This document shows positions 12,181-24,720 of a DNA stretch of 64,000 nucleotides, piece after piece. Position 1 is the first letter of the stretch; each line of letters starts with the position of its first letter. The notes below the pieces were generated by a model. The model saw only the letters and a program-made list of their open reading frames with translations. It was not told the origin of the DNA and did not search any database. The stretch covers positions 2,356,001-2,420,000 of the forward strand of contig CM114272.1 in NCBI GenBank assembly GCA_050084515.1, given 5' to 3'. The stretch comes from Blasia pusilla. Its lineage: Eukaryota; Marchantiophyta; Marchantiopsida; Blasiales. Position numbers and translations under genes: made by a program.

Positions 12181-12335
12181 CAATCCATATTACCATTGGA
12201 AGAAGAGATGAACATTCAAATGTAAAAGATGATTATTTACAAAATGTAGTGTATAATGAAATACTTGGATGAAATAGAATTCTTCAAAAAGCGAAGATCT
12301 CACTTGAACACTATTTGTATGTCCACAATGGTTAA

Positions 12336-12585
12336 CAACTTAGAAAACAAAACAAAACCCTCCACCTCTCCTTTCCATCTTACTAGTTTGACTATACTAT
12401 TTAGCTCTTTTTCAAGGAATCAACTTAAAAAACAAAACCCTTCACCTCTCCTTTCCATCTTACCAGTTTGACTATACTCTTTAGCTCTTTTTCAAGGAAT
12501 CAACTTAAAAAACAAAACCCTTAGCCTCTCCCTTCCATCTTACTAGTTTGATTATACTATTTAGCCCTTTTTCAAGGAATCCTCG
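12336..12585. repeat. Tandem repeat, three copies of 80 bp
   Basis: A unit containing AAAACAAAACCCTTCACCTC and ending CTTTTTCAAGGAATC recurs at exactly 80-base spacing (marker positions about 12,341, 12,421 and 12,501) with a handful of substitutions. It lies just after the Helitron. Confidence 0.88.
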
Positions 12586-12734
12586 CTATCCACATCACAT
12601 AAGATCCGATGAGCGGGAATTATGGCTCGGAAGCCCTAAGGGTTTGCTTGAGGGTGCAAGCCCTAAGGGGTGAGGGAGGGGTTTAGAGGGGTTTTCGCCC
12701 TCTGAATGCGTTATGGTGAGGATTCTATGGTGAG

Positions 12735-13255
12735 GATTGTAGAGGCGCAAATGCTGTGAGCTTCGATTGTTGGTGTCTCGCTTCTCTGTGCGGAAGAGGC
12801 GGAGCTGCGGTGAACGCGTGAGTTTTTGAGGATCGAGGTAGAGAGTTCTGAGGTTCAATTGGTCGTTTAGAGCTTGTCTGTGAGGAAGAGGCGGAGCGGC
12901 GGTGGACTCGTGAGTTTCTCATTTTCTCCTGTCGTTGTGGATTGAGTTGGAAGTGTTGTGAGGTTCAATTGTTCGCTTCTCGCTCTCGCTTCTCTGCGCG
13001 GAAGAGGCGGTGAACTTAGGATTTCCTCCTGTTGTTGCGGATTGAATGTCAATGTTTTGATGTTTTGAGCTTCAATTGTTCGTCTCCCGCTTCTCTGCGC
13101 GGAAGAGGTTTAGCGGCGGTGAACTTATGAGTTTCTCCTATTGTTGCAGATTGCGTTCAAATGTTCTGAGCTTCAAGTGTTCGTTTCTCTCTTCTCTGGG
13201 GAGAAGTGGTGGAGCGGCGGTGAAATCGTGAGTTTCTCCTGTTGTAGATCGTGAT
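12735..13255 (+). repeat. Degenerate tandem repeat upstream of the OSB gene, five copies
   Basis: The phrase GGAAGAGGCGGAGCGGCGGT recurs, with changes, at 12,792, 12,884, 13,000, 13,101 and 13,200. Each copy is followed by TGAGTTTCTCCTGTTGTTG-like text, and most are preceded by GAGGTTCAATTGTTCG. Spacing is 90-120 bp. It occupies the probable promoter or 5' leader of the OSB gene, whose first ATG is 180 bases downstream. Confidence 0.8.
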
Positions 13256-13433
13256 TCCCTGCCCGAAGGGTTAGTGGTCGGTGTCCACAGGTTGCGGTTC
13301 CCTCTTGAGGTGGGAGAAATCGCATGGTCGGTCTGTGGGGAGGAGTTGTGGTCGTCGGGGATTGGAGTTGGATTCGGAAATAGGCGGCGAAGTGGGGACG
13401 TTGTGCTGCTGCGGCTCGTAGGTTTTTCTAGCT

Positions 13434-16400
13434 ATGGTGTCAATTGGGCGCACAGCGGGATTCTGCTGCTGTCGCTGCTCTCCTGCGATTCAATCCACCA
13501 CTGCGCTCGCTGTTGCGGCTTCCACGAGTCGAGCGTTCCCATCTCAGAGGCAAGCGAGGGGCTCCGCTTCAGCGGGTTTTGCTCTGTTGAAAGCCCTGAG
13601 CGCTAAGCTTGCAGCGCAGCAGCTCTTGAAGGATGGGTGCTTCAGGGTAGCGGGCGGTTTCGCTACGAGGACGCCATTGTCTCGCGCTTCGTTCAATTTG
13701 CGGGCAGTGGCTGCGAGGGCGTACTATTCAGAGTCGGGGTTTCAGTATGGGAGGAGCAATGCACCAGTGGAGCAGTACGGCCACGTCGAGCAGGACAGAG
13801 ATGAGTTCCCAAGGCCTCCGTTGATTCCGTGGGAGAAGGACCTGGCAAATGCCGTGCAGCTGATAGGGAATGTGGGCAAAGACGTGGATATCAAGTACTT
13901 GGACACTGGCAAGATTGTGGCGAAGTCTTCTCTTGCAGTGAAGAAAATTGGTCCGAAGAACGAGGATCCCAGCTGGTACTGTGGAATCACTCTCAATCAT
14001 TTACGGTAGTTTTTGGAAGCGAGATGTTGGGCTTGTATTCAATGCTCGGGTCACTCCCTCCGCGAAGTGGGAATGATTCAATGTCTTATTAGTCAATTGC
14101 ATGCATTGCTGCACATATGTGAGGGTCTATGCTCGTCGCGCAACAACTGCAAGCGCAGTGATACTGTCAATCTGACTTGTGCATTGAACGGCCTCCTGTT
14201 CACATCATCAACTGACCTAGGAATGGGGTGGCCAAATGGAGTGATTGCGTCCAGATTTACACAGGTAGTAAATCGTTGGAAGGGGGGTCTGCTTGGGGTT
14301 TAAGGTGTTCACATACTTATGACTCGAGGGTCTTCTAGGGGTTTAAGGTGTTCACAGACTCATGACTCGAGGAGGGTCTGCTTAGGGTTGAAGGTGCAGT
14401 GCGTAAATGCCAAATGCTGACACTGGAAGCCTATTGTCATTGTATAGGTTTGAATTAGAATTCTGGGACGAGCTTGCGGAAATTGCTGCTCATCATGTAA
14501 AGAAAGGAGATCGAATATTTGTCACGGGGAGAATTATAGTTGATAGAGTTGTAACAGAGGAAGTCAATTTCACCAAGATTAAGGTAATGCCTCACATCAG
14601 CCACCAAGCTCCAGGTTTTTCTGGATTGGTTTGAGTGTTGAAAGCCATGTGGAGCGCAAGAAGACTATGGAATGACTGCAGAAGAGAACCGCATAATTTA
14701 CAGAGTTGCTGTTCTGTGCATGAGTTCATCAAAGTTAAGCTTCTGACATGATACGGCCTCGCTATGATGCACGGTTGTCTCTTGTGCTTAGGTTGCAGTC
14801 AGCAATTTGTGTTTTGTAGAGACTTACAGTGGTCAAAGGCAAACCTATGGTGAGCCAAATGCCACTGAAGGAAACTTCGGAGAGAGGAGTTCCAACAGTT
14901 GGCAGCAGCAAGGGGTGGCTGCAAGCTTTGCAGTTACCTCCCCTGAACAGAACCGGAATAATCAACCGGTGGCTGCTCAACAATCTACAGAGTCTACTGG
15001 TCCCGTATCAGGTGTGTATGATGCAGTATCCAATCCCTGGTCTCAACTACCCCAGAGAAACTATTTGAGACTACCTGCAGATTTATGCCTTTGTTTGCCA
15101 ACCCTCTCTATACCTGTAATTCAGAGGCTGTTTCTAAGGGCTGGAACTGCTGAGTGTGTGTGTATAAGTGTAACAACAGCTCTCTGCTACTGTCTGAGGT
15201 TGGACTGTTATTTCTCATGTATTTGTTGATTCAAGCATGCATCAAGTGAAGGACCTCAAGCTTCCGATAAATGATGATTCATGGGGGGGATTCTTTGGTT
15301 TACTATATGATTGGAACAGAAATTAAAAGATGGGACTTACTTTGTAAGGTTTGTTCCATGGCACTATCTTTTTGGTGCTGAACTCCAAGCCTGCTGAGCT
15401 CAAGCATCCTGTCAATTATGTTTAAACAGTGGGTATTCAGTGGCACCCAAAGGTCAGGGTTAAATGGACAGAAATGAATCTACTCCGCGCAGTGAAAATG
15501 GTGCATTGTTGGTGGTATTGACTGTACCCTAAAGGACGTACGTCAACTGTAATGACAGTTGCAACTGAATTTCTCTTCTCACCCTTGGGTGGAAAGTACA
15601 TACCCTATGGGATGTACAGCTTGTTTCAAGTTTCACGTGTTATGCTTTCCAACAGCATGTTCTGTAATGGTTTGGTCATGAGAGATTGGTACGTAATGAA
15701 TGTGGGAAAGAGGTCAGAGAGTGTGCAAGGCTGAACGCACTGGATTGTTTGCTTGACAAGCAGGCACACCAAGAAACTATGCAGAAGAAGCTCTAGCTAC
15801 AGAGAAACGTTGGCAAGAATTCTTCGCAGATCCGTCACAGTGGTGGGATAATCGAACTAATAAGGTGAGATCATAGTGACACCTCTTGAATTACAGTACA
15901 GTATTAGTCCTGTCTAGAAACTATGAAGACGTTCAATCAAATGCGTTCTAGAGCCTTCACACAGTTTTTGTGACGAGAGGATCTGGAAAATAGCCAAAAA
16001 GAAGTGACAGGCATGATGTAATGATAACACATGCCAAGCACTCTGTAGTTATAAGGTTGTGGAATGGATTGCTTTGGAGATTGTCATCAAAGTTCTTGGA
16101 CTAGTTTGTTTGCAGCAGGGGAAGAGTCAGAAGGTACTTGAGAGAATCCACTGAGCTATGGGAAGTCTCTTAGAACTGTCGCAGATTGTGGCGCCCTCGT
16201 GTAGTAGAGATGATTTCAGCAAAGGTTTTGGTGATGGACAGAGATACCCATGTTCATTTGGTGTGGTTGTGTGGAATGCAGAGAAATCCTAAGTCACCTG
16301 ACTTCAAGCACAAAAGCACACAGGAAGTCCTATGGCTAAACAGCTGGACCAATCCCCCGTGGGTAGCGCAACAGGTAGCAGCTTGGGAAGAAAAGAAAGT

Positions 16401-16482
16401 TCAGAGTGGAGACATGGGAGGTGCTCGGCAGCGGTCTAACACTAACAATCTATCCTCTTTCAAAGATTCTGACTTCATTTAG
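13434..16482 (+). CDS. Organellar single-stranded DNA-binding protein, OSB type, five exons
   Basis: Exons 13,434-13,975, 14,448-14,583, 14,792-15,011, 15,764-15,864 and 16,282-16,482 all have GT-AG borders and join in phase to 399 aa. Residues 1 to about 100 are rich in R, S and A with almost no acidic residues, as in an organelle transit peptide. An SSB-like OB fold spans about 137-240 (VQLIGNVGKDV, then FELEFWDELAEIAAHHVKKGDRIFVTGRI, then KVAVSNLCFVE). A Q/N/S-rich linker follows. The C-terminus holds the plant OSB PDF motif: WQEFFADPSQWWDNR at about 316-330 and NPKSPDFKHK...LWL...NPPWV at 335-364. OSB proteins bind ssDNA in mitochondria or plastids, and Arabidopsis OSB1 limits recombination between short mtDNA repeats. 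Which organelle applies here is not decided by the sequence. Only one PDF motif is present. Splice choices are inferred from homology and phase. Confidence 0.9.
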
Positions 16483-17127
16483 GGGATCTTATTCAAGCAG
16501 TTGCTTGTTTTGGTGAAATTATCTTCAATGGTTAGTACCTTTCTGTTCTTTCTAGGGAGAAGATAAAAACAGGACTAAGTGGAGTTTGTAGGATAGATCA
16601 ATGTACATATCATTAGTAATGTACTGTTGGATAATAATTCAGAACTACTGCCCATCCTTGGACTAGAGATCACAATCACCTCTTGGCTAGTTGACACTTT
16701 CAATCTGTACAACAGTCAGCAAATCGTGGATATGTTGGGGAGTTGGCATTCATCAATCCTTTTTTGGCATCTCCAATCCGTTATATTCAACTGTTGCAAG
16801 TGCCAATCAAGACAAATAAAGGTGATACCGTGCAGAATGTTTTGATTTGTTATCGTGGCGCTCATCTGTAATACTCGAACTTGTGCAAGAACATGTGCAC
16901 CCTGTCCAGACTTGGCTATTGAAATGTTCCTGAGCACTGAGAAGTTGTATTATCCTTGAGTTTGTTTCCAACTGAACTTTCCTTCCCAAGGGTGGGGATG
17001 TCATTGAGAATCTGCCTGGATGGTGTGGAAATCTCTGCTTGAAATGGAAACAACCTTCAACTCTTGGAGAATTCAATTGTCATGAGTTTGAACGCCATAC
17101 CACTGGCAATCATCAACTCTACAGACG

Positions 17128-17155
17128 GCCATCACATGTGCTCACATGTGATGGC
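17128..17155. repeat. Hairpin, 13-bp perfect arms
   Basis: GCCATCACATGTG and its exact reverse complement are separated by two bases (CT). No U-run follows, so it is not a typical terminator. Confidence 0.85.
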
Positions 17156-18209
17156 GGTTCCTATATGGATATGCTGTTCAAAATCAGAGACACAAATGCT
17201 ATGCAATGCCCATTGTGACCCATCCTCTGAATGGAGCAGTGTTGAAAGGCGGATGTTCAGAAGGATGCTTTTCAATGATCAAAGCGCGATAATCCCACGA
17301 AGCATCTCTCTTTTCCCTGCGAAGATCTATTGCACTCGTAATTGATCTTCGCAGATAAAGAGATCTATTGCGAGTACGGAAAATGAAAGCGACCCACAAA
17401 CTCTGTAGTTTCAATCCTCACTTCATGGTTTGAAACCTCTTCGAGGGTTCGATTCCCTACTCTCCCCTTCAGCAGGCGACTTTAGAAGTGGGCAATCTTT
17501 GCGCTCTAGGACACTATGATGAGTCTTAATCGAAGCCCACAATTAAGGGCCCAGAATGAAAAGCGAAGTTGAACATAACGGCAGCAATTGAAGACGCACA
17601 ATACGACTGGAGGTGGAAGAACATCAAAGCTCATCATTTGTCGTCCACACACTGGAACTTACTGGGGTAGATTTTTCCGTAGTTCATACAAGTGTAAGGC
17701 CAAGCATCGGATGAGTCTGAGCTGTTGGGTATCCATAGGGCCCCGGGAAATCCCATGGTTCACAACTACCCACTCCTTCGAATCAACAGGAGATTCATGG
17801 CACTCTCGTTGTGGGACGGTGGTGGCTGGAGAGATGTTCTTGGGAGGGCAGGGCAGGGCTGATGAGCGCAATCTCGTAATGAGGAAGCGACTTTGGCGAA
17901 CGGCAGTGTTGGGCTGAGTGCAGTGGGGCTAGATTGAATCAGGAGCTGCTGGAGATTTGGAGCTGAGCTTTTCGCAGCATTGGGGCGTGTGATCTAATGT
18001 GGTTTCCGAAGTTGTGGTTGGGGCGGCCATCTCGAAAGGAAGAGGCTTCGTTTCTCTCCAGCTGCCAGTGAGACAGATCGCTTCACAGTTTGCTTTCGTT
18101 TCCGGTGGAAGGACGAGTGAAGCTCATTTCATCTCCCAAGTGCCATGCGTTTTGAGGAGACATTGTTCTGCACTTCGTCGTAGTCCTTTCATGGCAGCCT
18201 CATGGTCGT

Positions 18210-18248
18210 CACGAAAATCTGCGACCAGTCTGATCGCAGATTTTCGTG
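18210..18248. repeat. Hairpin, 15-bp perfect arms
   Basis: CACGAAAATCTGCGA (18,210-18,224) and its exact reverse complement (18,234-18,248) flank a 9-base loop. Confidence 0.88.
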
Positions 18249-19189
18249 GGTTCTGCTTCCGGGCATTCTATCTGGGCTTGAGTTGGAAGTTGTCTGAACT
18301 GCAGGGGTTTCAACTATGACGAGAAGTACGTTGGAGGTACATCCGAAGCGCCCCTGTCTGCTGACCGGTTAGAGCAACTGAAGCACGATGGCTTCATGAT
18401 CAATCACAGTCGCGTGAAAGTTGGTTCAGGACTGCATGCTTTCGCGAGAGGAAAGGAGAAATTGCAGAATTGGAGGTACGTGTGTTCGCTCCAAGGCGCT
18501 CTCTTCTCTACTATGGGAAGCAGAGCGACTTGCTTCGTCCTCGCAAGCCAGCAGCCACTCCTCACGAACTGAACTCGCATTTTTTGTGCTATCGTTGCAT
18601 TTTTGGTGACACCCATCATTTAGAAGGCGTTGTAGAGGTTTCAACGATCTGGGTCTCTATACTGCTGCCGTGCAAGCATTGGTCACACTGAGATTCTTAA
18701 GATTCCCTAGGCACAGAGATGGTGGCAGTGGCTGAAAATATCGTGACTGTTCCTACATTCATCCAGTGGAACACTTTCACATCCGCATTCCTCTCCTTCT
18801 CAAATGAAGTCTGGCCAGCAGTTCTTATCCGAGTCCTAAGAAATGAGCTGCTGCAGTGGCAGTTGAATTCTGGTACGATGTTAGACAGTTTTGCTTCACG
18901 GCTCTCGCAGTGAATCTGCAATGTCTGGGCGTGCAGGCACTTGCAGCTGGGTTGGGCGTCTGTGGACCCTAGCACTCCCATCAAAGTAGGAGGCAAGTTT
19001 GGAATCTGTTGTCATGAGTTGGTGGCGTGGCTTGTCAATCCTCTGGAAGTAGTCTATGTGACTGACGATCAAGCAGTTCACGAGAGGAGTTCACAAGCCA
19101 AGCCCGCAGCTGATGTACTCGCAATGAAGACTTCGAGATCTACAGCTTATGCATTTGGTGGTGGTACTCTTCGAGGTCACTTACTGGTG

Positions 19190-19450
19190 AGAGCTTCCAC
19201 TCTGGTTCTACTTCTCCTCCACCAGTAGGTCCGCCTGCAAATGGCTGGATTGGTTACATTTGACTTGTACATACCCTGGTGCTCTGGTGGCATCTTCCAC
19301 TCTGCTTTTATTTCTCCTCCACCAGTACCTCCACCTAGAGATTCAGCTTCTCTCTCGTTCTTGAAGTCAAGCTGCAGATGGTCAGATTGGACACATTTTG
19401 CTTGTACACAATCTTCTACTCTGCTTCTAGTTCTTCTCCACGAGTAGATC
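19190..19450. repeat. Three degenerate repeats of about 100-119 bp
   Basis: CTTCCACTCTGSTTYTAYTT followed by CTCCACCAGTA-like text starts at 19,194, 19,294 and 19,413. Each unit also shares a CAGATGGYYRGATTGG segment. It is non-coding as far as I can tell. Confidence 0.7.
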
Positions 19451-19815
19451 CAAGTACAGATTCAGTGTGTGTCTGGTTCTAAAAGTCAAGCTCCAGATGG
19501 CAGAGGATCAGACACACTTTACTAGAAAATACTCTGATGCTCTTTCGACAGAGTAGGTTAAGGTGCTACTTCTGGTCAGGGCAGGGCTGTTTTAGGTTTT
19601 CAGAGGCTTCGAATCTTGAGCTAAGAAACGATGACCGCCGCCACTCCTGAGGACCTCAAGGGGATCAGCATCTTGAGATCCTCAAGTTGATCTCTCTGTC
19701 TGCTTCTTTGATGGGGTTTTCTCCAGCCATCTTTTGCTATTTTGGAACTTTCAGCTCCGAGAAAGACATAACCCTCGAGCAATCTCGGCCGTGGATTAGC
19801 CGTTCTTTCGTGCAT

Positions 19816-20047
19816 GTGTTGATCAATTTGGGGATCAATACAATGCAGATGAGATAGATTGGGTGCAAAGAGTTTCTCACTCTGCATAGCTTCAAATTCG
19901 TTTCTTTGATGTGATTTCATTAATTCCCCATTCGTCTATTCTGGGATGCATGAGTTCATCAATTTTGGAGATCAAATTATTTCAGATGAGATCGATTGTC
20001 TTGTAAAGAGTTTCTGGGTCTCCATAGCATCATACTTGCTTCTTTGT
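19816..20047. repeat. Tandem duplication, about 130-bp period
   Basis: Two copies contain GATCAATTTGGGGATCAA or its variant, then CAGATGAGATNGATTG, AAAGAGTTTCT and CATAGC...TTTCTTTG. They are roughly 75-80% identical by eye. Confidence 0.6.
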
Positions 20048-21434
20048 CACAGAAGACCCCTACTCTGGGAGGACAGTCTGGTGATTCTTCTTGCCTCACC
20101 TACAACTCCCCCATAGATGTCTAGAATATGCTGCAAGAAGGGTTGTTGAGGTGCTGTGTTTCTCTGCCTCATGTTGTTGTGCACCTCTGCTTCAGTACAT
20201 GTGATCTTTGGGTTTCTGTGGGGTTGTTTTGCCTTAATTCAATAGGGCTACTCAGAGCCTTTCCCCGCGGACTCCCATAACTTTGGATTATGGCAGCTTG
20301 CCCTAATCCACCAAGTGGAGGAAAATATAGGACATGAATGAAAGAAGATGGGTGAACCCATCCGAAGTACAAGGATAGCGGTGTGGAACACCGAGGTCAC
20401 ACCCAGCCACACATGGCCAAGTAGATCATATGACTGTTGTCGATATTTTTCTCAACGAAGAAGTAAATAGATTTAAGTTGAATCCACAAGAGTGTCTTCC
20501 ATGGCTAACTTTCTTTTCAGTCTTCCCCCATAACTTTCCCAGTAAGTGGAGGTTAGTGGTCCTCATGTTCTGTTTCTAAACTCAAATTTCTGTTGGTTGG
20601 ATTGAAAATAGGCAGGAGAGGAGAGATTTGCCATTGAATGGGATCAAGAGGATGATTCAGTCTGGTATGAGATATTCTCTTTCTCTAAGCCTGCGCACTT
20701 TCTCACAGTGGCCGGGTTTCCTGTTTTAAGATTCCAGCAAAAGCTTTTTGCGAAGCATTCAAGCGAAGCAATGGTCCGAGAGGTGAATAAGAATACTGAA
20801 ACGTGATCCAGATTGATCAATCATATTGCAGATTTCATCCCATTTTCTGACAAACGATTGTCAAGAGCGTTGTATTATCTATCATATCCTTCAATGCAGT
20901 CCATGTCTTGTTCATTAGAAGAACTGAAATACCAAAAACAACTGGACGTCAAGTTCCTCAAAACATGAAACTCACTTTATCTCAAGCAGGTTTGTTTGGC
21001 TATGCTAATTGGTGGCAATCTTTTAAATGACATTCTTTGGAACATAAAATCTTTCAAAAGAAACGAGTGATGCAGTTTAGTCTCTGGCATGGAAACGGAA
21101 AGTGATGTTATCACCATTGGGTCATGGCCAATGACGATATAACACAATGGGCCTTGACAAGCAAAGCTTTGTAGTGTGACACATGGGTGATAAACGAGAG
21201 ACACAAAAATGATTAGAGTCTACACTACCATACAATTTGGTTGAAGAAATTTTGATTTGTGACACATGGATTGGATTGGTTTACCCTTGTTTACATGGAT
21301 GGGGGCTGTTTTATAATACAAGCGTTTTGATTTGTCTAGCACTCATGCAAATTTTCCTAGTCTTGAAGATTTGGTACTTGATGTGACACCCACAATCGAC
21401 CTTAACTTGTCTAACCTCCGAAGTTGGCCGCTTG

Positions 21435-21628
21435 CCCCATATGTCAATAGGAGAAGTGTTTGAAGGTGGAAGTGGAGGTTTGCAACAATTTACATATACT
21501 AATCGTAATTGGAGGTGGTAGTTTTCTGAAGCCCCATAAGTCAATAGGAGAAGTGTTTGAAGGTGGAAGTGGTGGTTTGCAATAATTTACATATACTAAT
21601 CGTAATTGGAGGTGGTAGTTTTCTGAAG
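21435..21628. repeat. Recent 97-bp tandem duplication
   Basis: Two units starting CCCCATA(T/A)GTCAATAGG at 21,435 and 21,532 are nearly identical through TGGTAGTTTTCTGAAG. Confidence 0.9.
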
Positions 21629-21949
21629 TTGTTCACTAAACTTCTCTCAAAAATACTTGTCATCTATAAGAGGGTATGAAAATTTGGTAAAGAGTGAAGT
21701 TATTAATCAAGCATTGGATCTTGTGAGTCCTAACTAGCAGCAGAGATCACATGGCACAAGTGAACAAATTAGAAAAGAAGTTAAGATTATGATAGTCTTT
21801 CTCGGATTTTATATATATATAAATATATATGCATTAAAGTGAAAAAGCTCAAAAAGAGGGAGATTGTAATGGGCAAAACTTTGCAAAATCCTCACAAATT
21901 TACTCTCAAAAATTGAAATAGACTCATGACCTAATCACAAAGTATTCGA

Positions 21950-24720
21950 GGTCCGTGAGGAAACCTTCCATAACTTTCTACAATCTAACTTGCAACCTGT
22001 TTTACTTGACAAGTTGGGATCCTATAGTGGATTCAGACAAGGATTGTGTAAAATTTTTGGCTTTATGTGTCCACTTTTTATCATATACAACTATGGGATG
22101 CTATGTTATCCAAGAGTATCTAAGTTCCTTCAAAATTTCTATGAAATTGGAGTTGTCATCTAAGGTGCTAATCCCCAAAAATGGAAGAGCGTTTTTGGAT
22201 CATTATGAATTAAAACTTACACCACAAAAGGGTATGTCCATTATTTTATATTGTTCATATATATCATCTTCATGTGAAATTTGGACCACTTGATCATCCA
22301 AGTATATCTAAGCTACCTACAAATTTCAATGAAAATGAAGTTGTGACCAAAATCCCCAAAATAGATAAGTGGTTTTTGGACCCATGCGATTAAACCTCGT
22401 AGAAAAAGAGGGTGTGGGCATTTTTCATCTTGTTCATATATGTCATATACATATGAATCTTTTTTCCACCTGATCATCAAATTGTATCTAAACTATCAAA
22501 TTTTTTTTTAGAAAAATATAGTTGTGACCAAAAACAAAAAAATAGATAATTGGTTTTTGGACCCATGCGATTAAATCTTCTAAGGAAAGAGGATGTATCC
22601 ATTTTTCATTTTGTTGATATATGTGATCTTCATGTGAAATTTACGTCACTTGATCAATTAAGTGCTTCTAAGCTACCAACAAAGTTTCAAGGAAAAAGGA
22701 TGTGTACATTTTTCATCTTGTGTATATGTGATTTTTAAATGAAATTTTGGACACTTCATCATCAAAATGTATCTAAGGATTCTAAGCTACCTACAAATTT
22801 TCAAGAAAAATGGAGTTGTGACCAAAAGTCCAAAAATAGATAAATGGTTTTTGGACCCGCACGCTAAAACTTTCTAAGGAAAGAGGGTGAGTCCATTTTT
22901 CATCCTGTTCAAGTATGTAATTTTTATCTGAAATTTGGGATATATCAACATCCAAGTGTAACTAAGCTATCTAAATTTTTTTAATGAAAGGGATTTTGTC
23001 CAAAAGGGAAAAAAAAATAGATAAGTGGTTTTCGGGTTTGCGCAATTAAATCTTCTAAGGAAAGAGGATATGCCGTTTTTTTCCTATTCAAGTATGTTGT
23101 GTTGATCTTAAATTTGGGACACTTTATTACCCAAATGTATCTAAGCTATTCATAAATTTTGAAGGAAAATGAAGTTGTGACCAAAAGCCCAAAAATAGAT
23201 AAGTGTTTTTGGATTCTGGTGATTAATCATTCTCCATTTTTCATCATGTTTTTTTATGTCATCTAAGTATGAAATTTGGGTCACTTGATCAAGTAAGTTT
23301 AACTAAGCTACCTACAAATTTTCAAGGAAAATGGAGTTGTAACCAAAAGCCCAAAAAAATAAATAGATATGTGGTTTTTGATCCTGTGCGATTATACCTT
23401 TTTAGGAAAGGGGGTGTGTCCATTTTTCATCATATTCAAGTCTTTAGTTTACATCTAAAATTTGGTACATTTCATTGCCCAAATGTGTCTAAGCTACCCA
23501 CAAGTTTTCAACGAGAATAGAATGGTGACAAAACGCTAAAACACAGAAAAGTAGTTTTTGGACATATGTGATTAATTCTTGTATGGAAATAGGATATGTA
23601 TATTTTTTGTCGTGTTTTGATTTGTCAATTTAGTTTTAAATTTAGGAAAACTCATCATCCAAGTGTAACTAAGCCACCTAAAATTTTTCAAAGAAAATGG
23701 AGTTGTGGACCCATCCACAACATCCCTTAATCGCCCATGTCCAAAACCCAAAAGTAGACAAGTGGGTTTTGGACGTGGGCGATTAAATCTTCTAGGGAAA
23801 GAGGGTATGTCTTTTTTTTCATTTTATTCAAGTATGTGTTATTGATATGAAATTTGGGAAACCTCATAATCTAAGTGTAACTAAGCTACCCACAAAGTTT
23901 TGAGGAAAATGGAATTGTGACCAAAAGATGAAAAATAGATAAGTAGTTTTTCGACCCGTGTGATGAAACCTTGTGAGGAAAGAGGGTGTGGAAATTTTTC
24001 ATCTTCTTCACATATGTCATATTCATATAAAATTTTTGGCCACTTGATCATCTAAGTGTATGTAAGCTACCTACAAAGTTTCAATGAAAATGGGGTTGTT
24101 ACCAAAAGCTTAAAAATAGATAAGTGGTTTTTGGACGCATGAATTAAACCTTGTGGGGAAGTAGGGTATGTACCATTTTCATCTCTTTTTCTATATGCCA
24201 TCTAAGTATGAAATTTGTGGCACTCATCATCCAAGTGTAACTAAGCTACCAACAAAGTTTCAAGGAAAATGGACTGGTGATCAAAAGCCCACAAATAGAT
24301 AAGTGGTTTTTGGACCCGTTGGTAAAACCTTCTAAAGAAAGAGGGTATGTCCATTTTCCATCTTGTTCATATATGTCATCTTCATGTGAAATTTGCACCA
24401 CTTCATCATCCAAGTGTATCAAAGTTACGTAAAAATTTTCAAGGAAAATGGATTTGAGGCTAAATGCCCAAAAATAGATAAGTTTTTTTGGACTTGTGCA
24501 AATTAAACCTTGTGAGGGAAGAGGATATGTACGATTTTCATCATATCCAATTATTTGATCTTTATCTCAAATTTGGGCTCATATATTATCCAAGTGTATC
24601 TAAATTTTCTACAAAATTTTCTAAAAAATGGAGTTGTGACCAAAATTGCAAAAATAGATCAATGTTTTTAGATCCACGCTATTAAACTTTTAAGAAGAGG
24701 GTGTATCCATTTTTCACCCT
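21950..24720. repeat. Satellite-like tandem array, about 180-bp units, 14-15 diverged copies
   Basis: The marker phrase GTGGTTTTTGGACCC recurs near 22,190, 22,372, 22,551, 22,846, 23,026, 23,203, 23,372, 23,552, 23,763, 23,944, 24,124, 24,303, 24,482 and 24,662. Most intervals are 177-182, with one of 169, one of 211 and one short unit inside the 295-base gap. Each unit also carries AAAGAGGGTGTGTCC, CATTTTTCATCTTGTTCA, AAATTTGG, CCAAGTGTATCTAAGCTACC and GGAAAATGGAGTTGTGACC. Frames of about 60 codons follow the unit length but hit a stop at the conserved AAAAATAGATAAG. Confidence 0.88.

Larger units (their letters stand above)
16483..21434. other. Five-kilobase stretch without a recognisable gene
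   Basis: No family is recognised in the short frames. The stretch contains several perfect hairpins and small duplications listed separately. A T-arm-like sequence at about 17,443-17,458 has no tRNA around it. The first few hundred bases probably include the OSB 3' untranslated region. Confidence 0.5.

Noticed and set aside
16119-16133. A possible 15-base micro-exon of the OSB gene (GGGAAGAGTCAGAAG)
   Set aside because: It has AG and GT borders and keeps frame, but joining 15,864 directly to 16,282 gives the continuous PDF motif seen in the OSB family, so the micro-exon is not needed.
17440-17470. tRNA T-arm-like sequence (GAGGGTTCGATTCCCT)
   Set aside because: No matching acceptor stem, D-arm or anticodon arm is found upstream at the right distances. 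At best it is a fragment of an organelle-derived tRNA-Ser.
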